Below, piece by piece: positions 28,889-38,900 of a stretch of DNA of 64,000 bases. The first letter of the stretch is position 1. Every line of letters begins with the position of its first letter. The stretch covers positions 186,001-250,000 of the forward strand of contig JAFIFE010000014.1 in assembly GCA_020832185.1 (NCBI GenBank), read 5' to 3'. The translations under genes were made by a program, and so were the position numbers. The notes below the pieces were generated by a model that made no database searches, was not told the origin of the DNA, and saw only the letters and a list, made by a program, of their open reading frames with translations. Source of the stretch: Alkalibacterium sp. GTDB taxonomy: Bacteria; Bacillota; Bacilli; Lactobacillales; Carnobacteriaceae_A.

Positions 28889-29140
28889 TTAAGCTAATTT
28901 TTTGCTTAAACGAGACTTGTCTCTCGCTGCTTTATTTGGGTGGATAATTCCTTTTGATGCAGCTTTGTCGATTGCTTTAACAGCTTGAACATATAGTTCA
29001 TTCGCATTTTCTTCATTATTCTTAGCAGCTGTAAGGAATTTCTTCTTTGTTGTTCTCATAGCAGTTGCCTGTCCTACGTTGTTAGCTCTCTTTTTAACGT
29101 CTTGTCTTTGTCTTTTAACTGTTTGTATCATGTTTGGCAT
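28889..29140 (-). CDS. rpsT: 30S ribosomal protein S20
   Basis: A small basic, all-helical primary 16S rRNA binder of 83 residues, starting [14 protein letters not shown] and ending [17 protein letters not shown], as in the family. It sits alone between its own promoter and terminator. Confidence 0.97.
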   Translation of the reverse strand: MPNMIQTVKRQRQDVKKRANNVGQATAMRTTKKKFLTAAKNNEENANELYVQAVKAIDKAASKGIIHPNKAARDKSRLSKKLA

Positions 29141-29247
29141 GGGTAAAACACTCCTTATATCATCTCAATTATATTGGGTTTAATTTTACTGCATCATTTT
29201 ATGCAATAATTGATTAACCTTCACAGTTGATTTCTTCAACATTCCCC

Positions 29248-29276
29248 ATTTTACAACATTGAGACTATATTTTCAA
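29248..29276 (-). promoter_or_regulatory. rpsT promoter
   Basis: On the minus strand TTGAAA (29276-29271) and TAAAAT (29253-29248) are 17 bases apart. It leaves a leader of about 100 bases before rpsT. Autoregulation of S20 through such a leader is known elsewhere but not shown here. Confidence 0.7.
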
Positions 29277-29308
29277 TGAAAAATTGATATTAATTAAACT
29301 TACCTTAT

Positions 29309-30334
29309 TTAGAGTGTGCAAAATTGCCAAATAAACAGTTCAATCTGTAATTCCGGATTTACTTTTCCTGTCTTTATATCATGATCCGCAGTAATCAGCA
29401 GATGATGTGCTTTTGAAAGAATCTCCTGAGAAAATTTCTGCTCTTTCTGTCCCGCAAGCTTCACTCTGTAAGGATGAATTTTTAGTATCGCAGCAATATC
29501 TGACTGTTGATAGCCTTTCTTTTTCAATATTTTCACTTGAAGAAGGAGTCTGAACTGACTGATCATTAGAGCTAAGATTTTTATCGGGTCTTCCTTTTGG
29601 GTAATTAAATCCTGATAGAGTTCGATGGAATCTTTCACATTCTTATTCAGAACTCTTTCATTTAAGTCGAATATATTTTGTTCAAGTGATTTCGATACGA
29701 GGATTTGAATCGCTTCTAGTGTTATTTCTTTTTGATCCTTGTGATACAAGACCAGTTTTTCAGCTTCTTTGATTGATCGAGTCAAATTGTTATCAGTTAA
29801 CTGAAGCAACCGATTTAAGGCCTGCTTTGAGATCGTGAACCCATTCTCACTGAAATAAGAAAGAAGATAGTCTTTGATATCCCCTTCTTTAGCCGGATTG
29901 GCCTCTATCACCTCGGCATACTTTAGTAAGGACTTCGTTAGTTTTTTTCTTTTATCCAGTTTGTCATATGGAGCCAGAAAAACGAGAATTGAAAAGTCAG
30001 AGGGATCAACTAAGTACCTCTCCAGAAGGTCCGTGTTATGCGAAACTGAATTAGTCACTTTTTTTCCCGTAAAGATATAACTCTCATGCACTATGATCAG
30101 TTTCTGCTCCCCAAAAAAAGGCAAACTTTCAGCTTCGTGTATAATGTCTTCAATCGGCGTATCGGTCAGATTGAAATGATAGGTATTCATAGGATCTTCG
30201 TTCGTTTGTTCCATTCTTTTATTGAAAGCTTTAATGGCATTATCAAAAAGCAATTCTTCTGTTCCCCAAATGAGATAACACGCTTTTAATGGCTTGTCCA
30301 AAATGGGTTTTAGTTGAGTGAAAGCCGTTTTCAT
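29309..30334 (-). CDS. holA: DNA polymerase III delta subunit
   Basis: Clamp-loader subunit of 341 residues that opens the sliding clamp. The N-terminus reads MKTAFTQLKPILDKPLKACYLIWGTEELL, with the degenerate nucleotide fold of delta (no functional P-loop), and the C-terminal collar is helical. The start at 30334 follows AAGGAG; an in-frame start six codons upstream would overlap comEC and lacks a binding site. The comE-holA-rpsT order is common to Firmicutes. Confidence 0.92.
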   Translation of the reverse strand: MKTAFTQLKPILDKPLKACYLIWGTEELLFDNAIKAFNKRMEQTNEDPMNTYHFNLTDTPIEDIIHEAESLPFFGEQKLIIVHESYIFTGKKVTNSVSHNTDLLERYLVDPSDFSILVFLAPYDKLDKRKKLTKSLLKYAEVIEANPAKEGDIKDYLLSYFSENGFTISKQALNRLLQLTDNNLTRSIKEAEKLVLYHKDQKEITLEAIQILVSKSLEQNIFDLNERVLNKNVKDSIELYQDLITQKEDPIKILALMISQFRLLLQVKILKKKGYQQSDIAAILKIHPYRVKLAGQKEQKFSQEILSKAHHLLITADHDIKTGKVNPELQIELFIWQFCTL

Positions 30335-30348
30335 ACAAAGACTCCTTG

Positions 30349-32685
30349 TCATTTATTGATTGTTTTAAACTGACCCTGTCTAAAAAGCCATTGGTCAATG
30401 AATTTATTTTCTGAAAAGGTATAAAGAATACTGCCATTTATATCGGTCCGGTAATTGTCACTTTGATTATTCTCTAATCGATTGACTGTCTCCTGATTAG
30501 GATGACCAAACCGGTTTCCGGTTCCCACTGATGTCAATGTAACCTCGGGGGCTATCTGCTTCAAAAAGTTTTCATGAGTGGAGGTTGCACTTCCATGATG
30601 GGAGACTTTTAGCACATCAGCTTTTAAAGTGGGGTAATCAGACAGGATACTACGCTCCCTTTCCTGCTCAATATCTCCTGTGAACAGCCATAGCAGTTTA
30701 CCATATTTCCCTGCTAAAACCATAGACTGGTTGTTGAGATTACTGTCGTCGATCCATTGGTCATTAATCAGTCTCAAAGTCTGAGGAAGCTTGTATTGCG
30801 TCTCCCCCTCAATTAGTGTGATCTTCACAGTTGAATCATGGAGGGAGAGTAATTCACGCTTAAAAGAATCGTTTCTGAACGTGTAAGCATTAAAAACGAG
30901 CTCAGTGACATGAAAATTATTAACTATTTCAGTTAATTCACCATAATGATCCCAGTGAGGATGCGTAATAATGATGGCATCCAGTTTATCTACTCCAAGA
31001 CTCTTCAGTACAGGCAGCACGGTATGCTGCCCAAGGGAATACTCTCTGTCTCTTATTTGCCAGTCTTCCTTCTCGCCCCATTTGACCGTTCCTCCAGTAT
31101 CAATGAGATAATTGCCTTTGTTGTAGGGCTCTTTGATCAGTATGGCATCACCCTGTCCCACATCCAGCATTAGTATTTGACCTAACGGAGAAAATCGGTT
31201 CACCTGGATTAGCAGTAATAATCCTATAGCAACAGGAATTAATTTGATGCGAGACTTCCGTTGTTCAATGATCAGTAATGCATACACAAGGCAAATGCCC
31301 CATAAAATAATCACCCAAGACGGTAATCTTCCAGAAACAAATGAAAATGAGGTTGAGTCATCGATAAATGTTGTGATTGTCTCCATAAAATAGAGGAGCA
31401 GCTCGATAGGCTTTTCTATAAATCCCAAAATACCACTAACTGACATAATTGGGGACAAAAACAGGAGAATAAGCAGCCCGGGCATAAGTATGTAAGAGAC
31501 AAATGGAATAAATACACTATTGAGAAACACTACTCCTAGAGAAAATTCATAATAGTGATAACTTAAAATTGGTATGGAAACAAGAAACAACAGGACATTT
31601 AAAAAACTGATTTGTCCGTAAAGTGAATAGCGGCTAAAAAACGGCGACTGAGAAACAAAAATAATCAAAAAGCTCATAGTATAACTCAGCTGAAACCCAA
31701 TGGAAAATATGATAGATGGATTGAGCAGCAGTGCTGTGCTAAACGCTACACACCAGCAGTCTAATGAGGTTAAAGACCATTTGTGACTATCAGAAACGCC
31801 CTTTACACTCGCTTGTACGATTGCTCTATACACACTGATCCCAAATCCGGCAAACAAGCCAAAAAATGGCAGAAGAGACACTAACACGAGGCGACTTGTT
31901 TCTCTGGTAACATTCAGCTTAATCAAAAGACCGTCTACAATCAAAATGATCAAAGAGATATGCAGGCCAGATATACTCAGTAAATGGATGACCCCTAAAT
32001 TTTTAAATGCTGATGTCACATCTTCAGTCAGTTCCCTCCTGTCACCAAAAACAAGGGCTTTAACATATCTACTTGTCAGTGGCTTAAAGGTTCTATCACA
32101 ATAAGTCAGTATGTATTGTCTTATTGTGTCGGCTTTATACCTCTGTCTATAATAAGGATACGGTGCTTTAATTTCAGAAAGAGACTTCACTTGCATCACG
32201 TAGGAGATGCCCTTTCTTTTTAAGTAGAGTGAGTAATCGAATTGATTAACATTCGTTTGTGCTTTGGGTATCTTCAATTCTCCTGCAGCCACTAAAAAAC
32301 GGGGAATATGAGAAAGCAATGCTTCTTTTTCATTTTCAGTTTCGATAGTGTATCTTACCACTACTTCTTCTCTCAGTGATCCATCTCTCAGAAGACCCTG
32401 AAACTTTAACTGGTCTCCATCAATACTCCAAGATGTCTGCTTGACTTCTATAAGGGCTGAATCAAGGGCCATACCGACTGCGGTTTCATTCTCATTATTA
32501 GATGTTGACAACAAAGTAATGGATGCCCCTATGAGAAAAAGAATAATCAATGGGGATTGGCGAGATAAACATAATTTACAGAAGTAAAAAGCACACACAC
32601 CAGCTGTCAGATAATGAGGCATTTCAATAGACAAAACAAAAAGAAACAGAAGAATTGAGGGGAATATCAATCTTCCTCTAATCAA
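30349..32685 (-). CDS. comEC: ComEC DNA-uptake channel with beta-lactamase-like domain
   Basis: Membrane protein of 778 residues. Several N-terminal membrane helices and an OB-like segment lead into the competence domain, with HLLSISGLHISLII around residue 235. The C-terminal metallo-beta-lactamase-like domain has LDVGQGDAILI, IITHPHWDHYGE and KVSHHGSATSTHENF, and is proposed to be the nuclease that degrades the non-transported strand. It is full-length, so a DNA-uptake pore may be functional. It follows comEB by 14 bases. Confidence 0.96.
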   Translation of the reverse strand: MIRGRLIFPSILLFLFVLSIEMPHYLTAGVCAFYFCKLCLSRQSPLIILFLIGASITLLSTSNNENETAVGMALDSALIEVKQTSWSIDGDQLKFQGLLRDGSLREEVVVRYTIETENEKEALLSHIPRFLVAAGELKIPKAQTNVNQFDYSLYLKRKGISYVMQVKSLSEIKAPYPYYRQRYKADTIRQYILTYCDRTFKPLTSRYVKALVFGDRRELTEDVTSAFKNLGVIHLLSISGLHISLIILIVDGLLIKLNVTRETSRLVLVSLLPFFGLFAGFGISVYRAIVQASVKGVSDSHKWSLTSLDCWCVAFSTALLLNPSIIFSIGFQLSYTMSFLIIFVSQSPFFSRYSLYGQISFLNVLLFLVSIPILSYHYYEFSLGVVFLNSVFIPFVSYILMPGLLILLFLSPIMSVSGILGFIEKPIELLLYFMETITTFIDDSTSFSFVSGRLPSWVIILWGICLVYALLIIEQRKSRIKLIPVAIGLLLLIQVNRFSPLGQILMLDVGQGDAILIKEPYNKGNYLIDTGGTVKWGEKEDWQIRDREYSLGQHTVLPVLKSLGVDKLDAIIITHPHWDHYGELTEIVNNFHVTELVFNAYTFRNDSFKRELLSLHDSTVKITLIEGETQYKLPQTLRLINDQWIDDSNLNNQSMVLAGKYGKLLWLFTGDIEQERERSILSDYPTLKADVLKVSHHGSATSTHENFLKQIAPEVTLTSVGTGNRFGHPNQETVNRLENNQSDNYRTDINGSILYTFSENKFIDQWLFRQGQFKTINK

Positions 32686-32699
32686 ACAGATTTCATACG

Positions 32700-33176
32700 T
32701 TATTCCGGTTCAGTATAAACAGTTTCAATACTTTTAAAAAATTCAGTCGGCACAGAAATTTTCTCAGATAAAACCCCTGCGCGATCAAGCAGTTCAACAG
32801 CGTATTTATGATTATGATAATCATTGAGATAGTATATTTTGTGTATCCCACCTTGAATCAATTGTTTAGTGCATTGGAGACAAGGAAAATGTGTCACATA
32901 CAAATCAGCACCATCCGTCTTTACTCCAAATTTTGCACATTGTAAAAGAGCATTCGCTTCAGCATGGACCGTTCTTACACAGTGACCGTCCACTACGTAA
33001 CATCCTTCGTCTATACAATGGACATCTCCACTTACTGATCCGTTATACCCTCCAGAAATCACGCGTTTGTCTCTCACGATCGTAGCACCTACTGCTAATC
33101 GGGAACACGTGCTCCTCATTGAAATCAGCATGCTTTGAGACATAAAATATTGATTCCATGGAATTCTTTCATTCAT
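32700..33176 (-). CDS. comEB: ComEB, dCMP deaminase family
   Basis: Zinc deaminase-fold protein of 158 residues. Zinc ligands are in TVHAEANALLQC (HAE) and FPCLQCTKQ (CxxC). It is homologous to deoxycytidylate deaminase. In the competence operon its role in uptake is dispensable in other species. The start MNERIPWNQYF matches the family N-terminus; GTG and ATG codons up to three positions upstream are alternatives. The length lacks the C-terminal extension of B. subtilis ComEB. Confidence 0.93.
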   Translation of the reverse strand: MNERIPWNQYFMSQSMLISMRSTCSRLAVGATIVRDKRVISGGYNGSVSGDVHCIDEGCYVVDGHCVRTVHAEANALLQCAKFGVKTDGADLYVTHFPCLQCTKQLIQGGIHKIYYLNDYHNHKYAVELLDRAGVLSEKISVPTEFFKSIETVYTEPE

Positions 33177-33261
33177 CATTTCCACTCCATTCGAGATACT
33201 GATATAATGATCAGTTTATTTAATTAGTATACAAGAGCGAAACTTCTGAAGCAATACGTCC

Positions 33262-33897
33262 TTAGTTAACTGTTATATGATCCTGAATTTTTTCGAGTGT
33301 TTTTTCCCCAATGCCTGATACGTTTGTAATGTCCTGTATCGTACCGAACGGCCCCTGTGATTCCCTGTAAGCTATTATTTCCTGGGCTTTCTGCGGGCCA
33401 ATTCCATTTAAACTGAGCAGGTCGTTTAAATCAGCCTGATTGATGTTTATCGTCCCGTCACTCAAAGCTTCCGGACTTGCAGACTGTTCAATAACGACTT
33501 CTTCCCCAGCATAAGGCACGTAAATCATCATTTCGTCCTCCAGCTGTTTTGCAAAATTGATTGTTTTAGAGTCTGAATCATCTTTAAGCCCACCAGCTTT
33601 CTGGATGACGTCGTTTATTCGATGAGTGGGCCTCATTTCATAAACACCCGGACTATTCACTGCTCCTTTTATATCGACATGTATTGACTGTGTAGGATTT
33701 TCTTCTTCTGGACTTGCTGTTCCGACAGGTGCTTCAAGCTCTTCCTCATTCTTTACAATGACTGATTCCAACGTCACCTCCTCCGATTCCCTTTCCCTGC
33801 TGTCCTCAAGACCTATCATTCGGTAAAAGAACATAGACAGTATTAATATGGCTAAAACAAATAAAATGGTCAACTTGTTTTTTTCAATTTTTTTCAC
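33262..33897 (-). CDS. comEA: ComEA, competence DNA receptor
   Basis: Membrane-anchored DNA-binding protein of 211 residues. One N-terminal transmembrane helix (about 9-26) is followed by an acidic linker, then an SLBB domain (VDIKGAVNSPGVYEM). Tandem helix-hairpin-helix motifs end it (INQADLNDLLSLNGIGPQKA and ITNVSGIGEKTLEKI). It captures double-stranded DNA outside the cell and hands it to ComEC. First gene of comEA-EB-EC-holA. Confidence 0.95.
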   Translation of the reverse strand: MKKIEKNKLTILFVLAILILSMFFYRMIGLEDSRERESEEVTLESVIVKNEEELEAPVGTASPEEENPTQSIHVDIKGAVNSPGVYEMRPTHRINDVIQKAGGLKDDSDSKTINFAKQLEDEMMIYVPYAGEEVVIEQSASPEALSDGTININQADLNDLLSLNGIGPQKAQEIIAYRESQGPFGTIQDITNVSGIGEKTLEKIQDHITVN

Positions 33898-33961
33898 ATG
33901 ATCCTCCTCTCTTTCTTATATATAAATATTAACCAATTAGCTTAAAACTCACGTCAAAACA

Positions 33962-33997
33962 TAAAAAAACTTATTTCTTTTGAAAGAAATAAGTTTT
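33962..33997 (-). terminator. Terminator of the ylbG-ylbL operon
   Basis: A 15-bp perfect stem (33966-33980 with 33983-33997) with a tiny loop overlaps the stop of the protease gene. Seven T follow on the minus strand. Confidence 0.9.
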
Positions 33998-35033
33998 ACT
34001 GGTTTGAAATTTGGTTGAGGTACTCAATAGCATCACTAATGTGTTCGACAGGAACTATTTCCATATCGGTGTCAATGTCCTCTGCCGTCACCACGGCCGC
34101 TGCATAATTTGAAGTATAGTCCGGCATAAACTCTAACAGCTCGTCGTCGATAGGATCATCAGGTACAAAAAAGACATCAGCACCTTCTCGATCGGCGGCC
34201 ACAACTTTTTTCTCTACTCCACCTATTCGACCGACTTCTCCTGCTTCATTAATTGTGCCTGTCCCGGCTATATGATGACCGTTTAAGCTTATGTCATTGA
34301 TTTGAGTGTATAACTCCAGCGCAAACATCAAGCCTGCGGATGGGCCCCCGATGCTCCCAGCATTGATTGAGACTACAGGATCAGTTGCTACTTGAGTACG
34401 AGTCACTAAGCTGATTCCAATACCTGGCTGACCTGTACTTTCCAGCAAAATCAACTCTCCCTCAACTTCTGAGCGCTCATCATTTCTTTCGATCATCAAA
34501 GAAATGGTCTCTCCTACTTCCTTTTGACTCACGAGTTCAATAAACTCATCTGTATTTAAAAAAGGGTGATTATTAATTTCAATAATACTGTCTCCTAGAT
34601 TCAGCTCTTGTCTGAACAAGGACTCTTCAGAAATACTCATGACATAGACACCTAAATAATCAATATCATAAGGAAGCTCTGATTCATTAAAAGCAGCCGC
34701 TTTAGCCATATCAATAGAATTATTCATGAAATAGCGCTGCAGTATTCTGTACTCGTCGTAATCTTCAAACTGACCAAGCAACTGATCTTCTCTGATAATT
34801 GAATGGTAAGGAAGAAACTGATAAAAATAAGTGAAAGGCGTTGCTTTAAATAGTTCAACTGTTGTCAGCATAAAGCGTCCTTCATTATCACGTGATGACC
34901 CGTCTACTTCTATCAGTGGATTTAGATCTACTGCATTACCCGGGCGCTCAATGAAATACGGAATCGGAACAAAAAAGAATAGATAAAGAAGCATAGTAAT
35001 CAGGATCCACTTTAAATATTTCTTGTTTTTCAA
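33996..35033 (-). CDS. PDZ-domain Lon-like membrane serine protease (YlbL/SepM family)
   Basis: The 345-residue protein has one N-terminal membrane helix (about 8-25), a PDZ domain around residues 120-200 and a C-terminal Lon-type protease domain. The catalytic Ser is in SIGGPSAGLMFALE and the Lys in IGGVEKKVVAADREGA. The active site lies outside the membrane. SepM in streptococci trims the competence peptide CSP, while B. subtilis YlbL acts after DNA damage. The substrate here is unknown. It is the last gene of the ylbG-rsmD-coaD operon, immediately after coaD. Confidence 0.92.
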   Translation of the reverse strand: MKNKKYLKWILITMLLYLFFFVPIPYFIERPGNAVDLNPLIEVDGSSRDNEGRFMLTTVELFKATPFTYFYQFLPYHSIIREDQLLGQFEDYDEYRILQRYFMNNSIDMAKAAAFNESELPYDIDYLGVYVMSISEESLFRQELNLGDSIIEINNHPFLNTDEFIELVSQKEVGETISLMIERNDERSEVEGELILLESTGQPGIGISLVTRTQVATDPVVSINAGSIGGPSAGLMFALELYTQINDISLNGHHIAGTGTINEAGEVGRIGGVEKKVVAADREGADVFFVPDDPIDDELLEFMPDYTSNYAAAVVTAEDIDTDMEIVPVEHISDAIEYLNQISNQ

Positions 35034-35531
35034 TTACTCAGACCGCCTTTTTTTTACGACCTCTTTTAGCGCCTCTGCAACATTCTCTGGCACCAGAGCA
35101 TCAATATCTCCTTGATAAAACGCTATTTCCTTTACCATTGTAGAACTGATCGACCGGTAACTTTCATCTGAAATCAAAAAAACTGTTTCAATAGTCGGAT
35201 TTTGAATCTTGTTAAGTGTTGCAATATCTACTTCATATTCCATATCTTTAATTGAGCGGATTCCTCTGATTAGCACTTGAGCACCCAGTGTTTCAGCCAA
35301 TTTGACAGTTAAGCCGTCGTGAGCCATCACTTTGATGTTCTTTATGTGTTTATAGTCTAATGCCTTTTCAATCAACTCTACTCTTTCATCTACAGAAAAC
35401 CAGTACTTTTTCGCGGTACTCGCGCTGACAACGACAATTACTTCGTCAAACAGCTTGGCTGCCCTTTCCAGGACATTGACGTGTCCATTGGTTACAGGAT
35501 CGTAACTTCCGACATACATTGCTTTTCTCAC
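35034..35531 (-). CDS. coaD: Phosphopantetheine adenylyltransferase
   Basis: CoaD transfers AMP from ATP to 4'-phosphopantetheine, the penultimate step of coenzyme A synthesis. The 165 residues have the nucleotidyltransferase motif GSYDPVTNGHVNVL at the N-terminus and SYRSISSTMVKEIA near the C-terminus. It directly abuts rsmD upstream and the protease gene downstream. Confidence 0.97.
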   Translation of the reverse strand: MRKAMYVGSYDPVTNGHVNVLERAAKLFDEVIVVVSASTAKKYWFSVDERVELIEKALDYKHIKNIKVMAHDGLTVKLAETLGAQVLIRGIRSIKDMEYEVDIATLNKIQNPTIETVFLISDESYRSISSTMVKEIAFYQGDIDALVPENVAEALKEVVKKRRSE

Positions 35532-36089
35532 TTATTCACTCACCCGTTCAAAAAATGTGATCCTGGATGTTCCGTATACTTTCTCCTTATAAAGAGATAA
35601 AGAGTCACTATCAAAATCAAGTGTAACTGATTTATCGGTCTCACAAACTAATAGTGCAGAGGGGGTAAGCAGATCAAAAGCGACCAATGTCTCCACGATA
35701 TCTTTGAGCTTCTGATCAGCATAAGGAGGATCCAGTAAAACCAGGTCCACTTGTTTACTGCTTCTCTTCAGTTCAGCTAAAGCCTGCTGATCAGTTTTTC
35801 GCCACACAATAAATTTCTGTTCTTCTTTTGTCATCTTAATATTTTCATTGATTACTGCTATAGCGTCGGGATTTTTATCTACAAGATAAGCGGTGTCCAT
35901 TCCTCTTGATACCGCTTCAATCCCAAGTGATCCGCTGCCTGAATACAAATCCAAAACAGTGCCACCATCAAAATACGGGCCTATAATGTGAAACAAAGCT
36001 TCTTTAACTTTATCAGTAGTCGGTCTAGTATGAGCACCTTTCATAGCCTGCAATCTTCTTCCACCATATTCGCCTGATATTACTCTCAT
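35532..36089 (-). CDS. rsmD: 16S rRNA (guanine966-N2)-methyltransferase RsmD
   Basis: SAM-dependent rRNA methyltransferase of 185 residues. The SAM-binding loop is LDLYSGSGSLGIEAVSRG and the catalytic motif is LVLLDPPYADQK. The N-terminus MRVISGEYGGRRLQA is characteristic. Gene order ylbG-rsmD-coaD-ylbL is the standard Bacillus/Lactobacillales arrangement. Confidence 0.96.
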   Translation of the reverse strand: MRVISGEYGGRRLQAMKGAHTRPTTDKVKEALFHIIGPYFDGGTVLDLYSGSGSLGIEAVSRGMDTAYLVDKNPDAIAVINENIKMTKEEQKFIVWRKTDQQALAELKRSSKQVDLVLLDPPYADQKLKDIVETLVAFDLLTPSALLVCETDKSVTLDFDSDSLSLYKEKVYGTSRITFFERVSE

Positions 36090-36111
36090 TTACGCCATCC
36101 CTTATATCGTT

Positions 36112-36417
36112 TTAAATAACCTGTCCAGTTTTTTCGCTTTCCTCTGTCGTTTTAGTTAGTGCGACAACCTGATCCAAAATCCCGTCAAAGGTTTTAGGTA
36201 TCTCGCATTGATATGAATTTTCAACTTTTCTTACAAAATGCTGTTTACTGATAGTCTTAGACACTGTTTCTCTGTCTTCACGATTCACATACATGATCAC
36301 ATAATTCATGTTTTTAGATACATAATGAATGAGTCCATATCTCTTTAATTTATTTACATATTTCGTAGTATACAACCATACAACTAATCCCGTTCTGTCG
36401 CTTAATTCTTGTTCCAT
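36112..36417 (-). CDS. ylbG: YlbG family protein (DUF2129)
   Basis: A 101-residue cytoplasmic protein with RTGLVVWLYTTKYVNKLKRYGLIHY and MNYVIMYVNREDRE, typical of the YlbG family. Its function is unknown. It begins the rsmD-coaD-protease operon. A TATAAT-like -10 (36450-36445) lies just after the ylaN terminator, without a clear -35. Confidence 0.9.
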   Translation of the reverse strand: MEQELSDRTGLVVWLYTTKYVNKLKRYGLIHYVSKNMNYVIMYVNREDRETVSKTISKQHFVRKVENSYQCEIPKTFDGILDQVVALTKTTEESEKTGQVI

Positions 36418-36452
36418 AATTTTTCACCTACATTAGTTTTTTTCATTATAAC

Positions 36453-36482
36453 AAAAAAACCCTCTCTTTGAGAGGGTTTTTT
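36453..36482 (-). terminator. Terminator of ylaN
   Basis: CCCTCTC (36460-36466) pairs with GAGAGGG (36470-36476) around a 3-base loop, with T-runs on both sides. It separates ylaN from ylbG. Confidence 0.9.
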
Positions 36483-36490
36483 GAAATAGT

Positions 36491-36766
36491 TTAATCGTTT
36501 TTAGTTGAATTAAAAGCTTCTGAATAGACATCATTTAAATGCTTTTCTAAAGTACTGAGCATCAGATGGCCCTCTTCTTCATCGATCATACCCATAGCAG
36601 TAGCGAATTCGACCTTTTTTGAAAAGCCAAACATCTGAGTATCAATGACTTCTTCAAATGCTGGACACGACACACACAAATGTTGCTGATTTTCAATTAA
36701 CGATGCGATCTGTTTCGCATCCTCGTTTAAAACATCTTTTGCTAAAGCAATCTGCAGCTGATCCAT
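36491..36766 (-). CDS. ylaN: YlaN family protein (DUF1507)
   Basis: The 91-residue all-helical protein has CPAFEEVIDTQMFGFSKKVEFA, split here as the family core CPAFEEVIDTQMFGFS plus KVEFATAMGMI. YlaN is needed for growth in some bacilli and staphylococci and has been linked to iron homeostasis and Fur. Two cysteines (LCVSC) sit just before the core. The start is taken at 36766, 7 bases after AAGGA; an ATG two codons upstream is equally possible. typA lies upstream, as in Bacillus. Confidence 0.88.
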   Translation of the reverse strand: MDQLQIALAKDVLNEDAKQIASLIENQQHLCVSCPAFEEVIDTQMFGFSKKVEFATAMGMIDEEEGHLMLSTLEKHLNDVYSEAFNSTKND

Positions 36767-36873
36767 AGGCATTTCCTTCCTTTTCATCCTTCGACATTCT
36801 ATACTTTAGTAAGTATAGCATACTACAGATAAATTTGAAATATAATATCATTCATCTACAACACATAAACGAC

Positions 36874-38706
36874 TTAACTATTTGATTTTTTTGATGCTTT
36901 TTCTCTCACGTTTTTGTTTAGAATTTTCTTTCTAAGTCTGATCGATTCTGGAGTGACTTCACAGTACTCATCATCTGCCAGGAATTCAAGCGATTCTTCT
37001 AAAGTCATTTTACGCGGACGTTTAATCACATTGGTCTGATCCTTGTTTGCAGAACGGACATTGGTTTTCTGTTTTTCTTTAGTCAAGTTAACAGCTAAGT
37101 CATTGTCTCGGTTATGCTGCCCAACAATCATACCTTCGTATACTTCAGTTGCCGGTTCTACGAATATAACCCCACGGTCTTCTAAGTTCATTATACCGTA
37201 AGTTGTCGCCACACCATTTTCCATTGATACTAGTGCACCATTACGTCGTTCTCCTGTTTTACCAGGTAACATAGGAAGATACTGATCAAATGTGTGGTTT
37301 AAGATTCCGTATCCACGAGTCATTGATAAGAAATCATTGGTAAATCCGATTAGTCCACGTGCTGGAGCAAGGAAAATCAAGCGAACTTGTCCATTACCAG
37401 TATGGATCATATCCTGCATTTCAGCTTTACGTGTTCCAAGGTTTTCAATGACTGCTCCCATATATTCTTCAGGGGTGTCGATTTGAACTCTTTCGAATGG
37501 CTCATATTTTTTACCATCGATTTCTTTAATGATTACAACAGGTCTGGATACTTGTAACTCATATCCTTCTCTTCTCATGTTTTCAATAAGAATAGATAAG
37601 TGTAACTCTCCACGTCCGGAAACGATCCATTCGTCTGGAGATTCAGTTTGTTCGATTTTTAATGACACATCTGTTTGAAGCTGCAGCATTAAACGCTCAT
37701 GTATTTTACGGGAAGTGATCCATTTTCCTTCTCTACCTACAAAAGGAGAGTTATTAACTAAGAATGTCATCTGTAAAGTTGGCTCATCAATGTGCAGGAT
37801 AGGCAGTGGATCAACGTGGTCAACTGGAGTAACTGTTTCACCAACGAAGATATCTTCAAAACCGGAAACGGCTATCAAATCACCAGCTTTAGCTGAATCA
37901 ATTTCAACACGGCTCAATCCGAAGAATCCGAATAATTTAGTCACACGGAAATTCTTAGTAGATCCATCAAGTTTACTTAATGTAACGTTGTCTCCAACTT
38001 TGATTGATCCACGGAACACGCGTCCGATACCGATACGTCCAACATAGTCACTATAGTCAAGAAGTGAAACCTGGAACTGTAAAGGTTCGTCGCTGTTGTC
38101 TACTGGAGCAGGTACTTCTTTTAAGATACTTTCAAATACAGGTTCCATCGTATCTTTCTGATCAGCAGGATCCGCAGAGTAACTGCTTGTCCCATTGATT
38201 GCAGACGCATAAATTACCGGGAATTCCAACTGATCTTCATCAGCATCCAGTTCGATAAGCAGATCCAGCACCTCATCTACAACTTCAGATGGTCTCGCTG
38301 TGTCTTTATCGATTTTGTTTACAACGACTAATGGACGAAGCTTCATTTCTAAAGCTTTTTTCAATACAAAACGTGTCTGAGGCATAGTTCCTTCATAAGC
38401 ATCTACAACTAAGATAACACCATCAACCATTTTCATGATACGTTCTACTTCTCCACCAAAGTCGGCGTGTCCTGGTGTGTCTAGAATATTGATGCGGTGT
38501 TCTTTGTAATTAACAGCAGTGTTTTTAGCAAGAATCGTTATTCCACGTTCTTTTTCAAGATCATTTGAATCCATAGCTCTTTCACTTAGCTCACCGTGAG
38601 CAGATAAAGTATCTGATTGTTTTAACAGTTCATCAACTAAAGTTGTTTTACCATGGTCTACGTGGGCAATTATTGCGATATTTCTTACGTCATCTCTTTT
38701 AATCAT
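36874..38706 (-). CDS. typA: Translational GTPase TypA/BipA
   Basis: Ribosome-binding GTPase of 610 residues, important at low temperature and for large-subunit assembly in other bacteria. GTPase motifs are [31 protein letters not shown] and [10 protein letters not shown], followed by EF-G-like domains II, III and V and the BipA-specific C-terminal domain. The start follows TTTGGAGG at 7 bases. Confidence 0.98.
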   Translation of the reverse strand: MIKRDDVRNIAIIAHVDHGKTTLVDELLKQSDTLSAHGELSERAMDSNDLEKERGITILAKNTAVNYKEHRINILDTPGHADFGGEVERIMKMVDGVILVVDAYEGTMPQTRFVLKKALEMKLRPLVVVNKIDKDTARPSEVVDEVLDLLIELDADEDQLEFPVIYASAINGTSSYSADPADQKDTMEPVFESILKEVPAPVDNSDEPLQFQVSLLDYSDYVGRIGIGRVFRGSIKVGDNVTLSKLDGSTKNFRVTKLFGFFGLSRVEIDSAKAGDLIAVSGFEDIFVGETVTPVDHVDPLPILHIDEPTLQMTFLVNNSPFVGREGKWITSRKIHERLMLQLQTDVSLKIEQTESPDEWIVSGRGELHLSILIENMRREGYELQVSRPVVIIKEIDGKKYEPFERVQIDTPEEYMGAVIENLGTRKAEMQDMIHTGNGQVRLIFLAPARGLIGFTNDFLSMTRGYGILNHTFDQYLPMLPGKTGERRNGALVSMENGVATTYGIMNLEDRGVIFVEPATEVYEGMIVGQHNRDNDLAVNLTKEKQKTNVRSANKDQTNVIKRPRKMTLEESLEFLADDEYCEVTPESIRLRKKILNKNVREKASKKSNS

Positions 38707-38786
38707 ATATTTCCTCCAAATTTCTTAATTCCTTTGTCTATTAGCAGGCACCGATTGAGTTTTCATAATATTTTCATATTCTTTCA

Positions 38787-38826
38787 CAAAAAAAACACTT
38801 AATCTTGAAAAGTTTAACTCAAGAAT
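38787..38826 (-). terminator. Weak hairpin with T-run in the typA leader
   Basis: TCTTGA/TCAAGA stem (38803-38808 with 38819-38824) followed about 6 bases later by eight T (38794-38787) on the minus strand. It lies downstream of the typA promoter, so it could be either the terminator of the phosphatase gene or an attenuator of typA. Confidence 0.4.
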
Positions 38827-38863
38827 AAATGTTCCTCAGATATCCTGTATTGTTGCACACAAC

Positions 38864-38893
38864 ATTATAGCAATAAAAGTAAGTGAATTACAA
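38864..38893 (-). promoter_or_regulatory. typA promoter
   Basis: TTGTAA (38893-38888) and an extended -10 TGCTATAAT (hexamer 38869-38864) are 18 bases apart on the minus strand. It gives a leader of about 150 bases before typA. Confidence 0.7.
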
Positions 38894-38900
38894 CTTTTTT

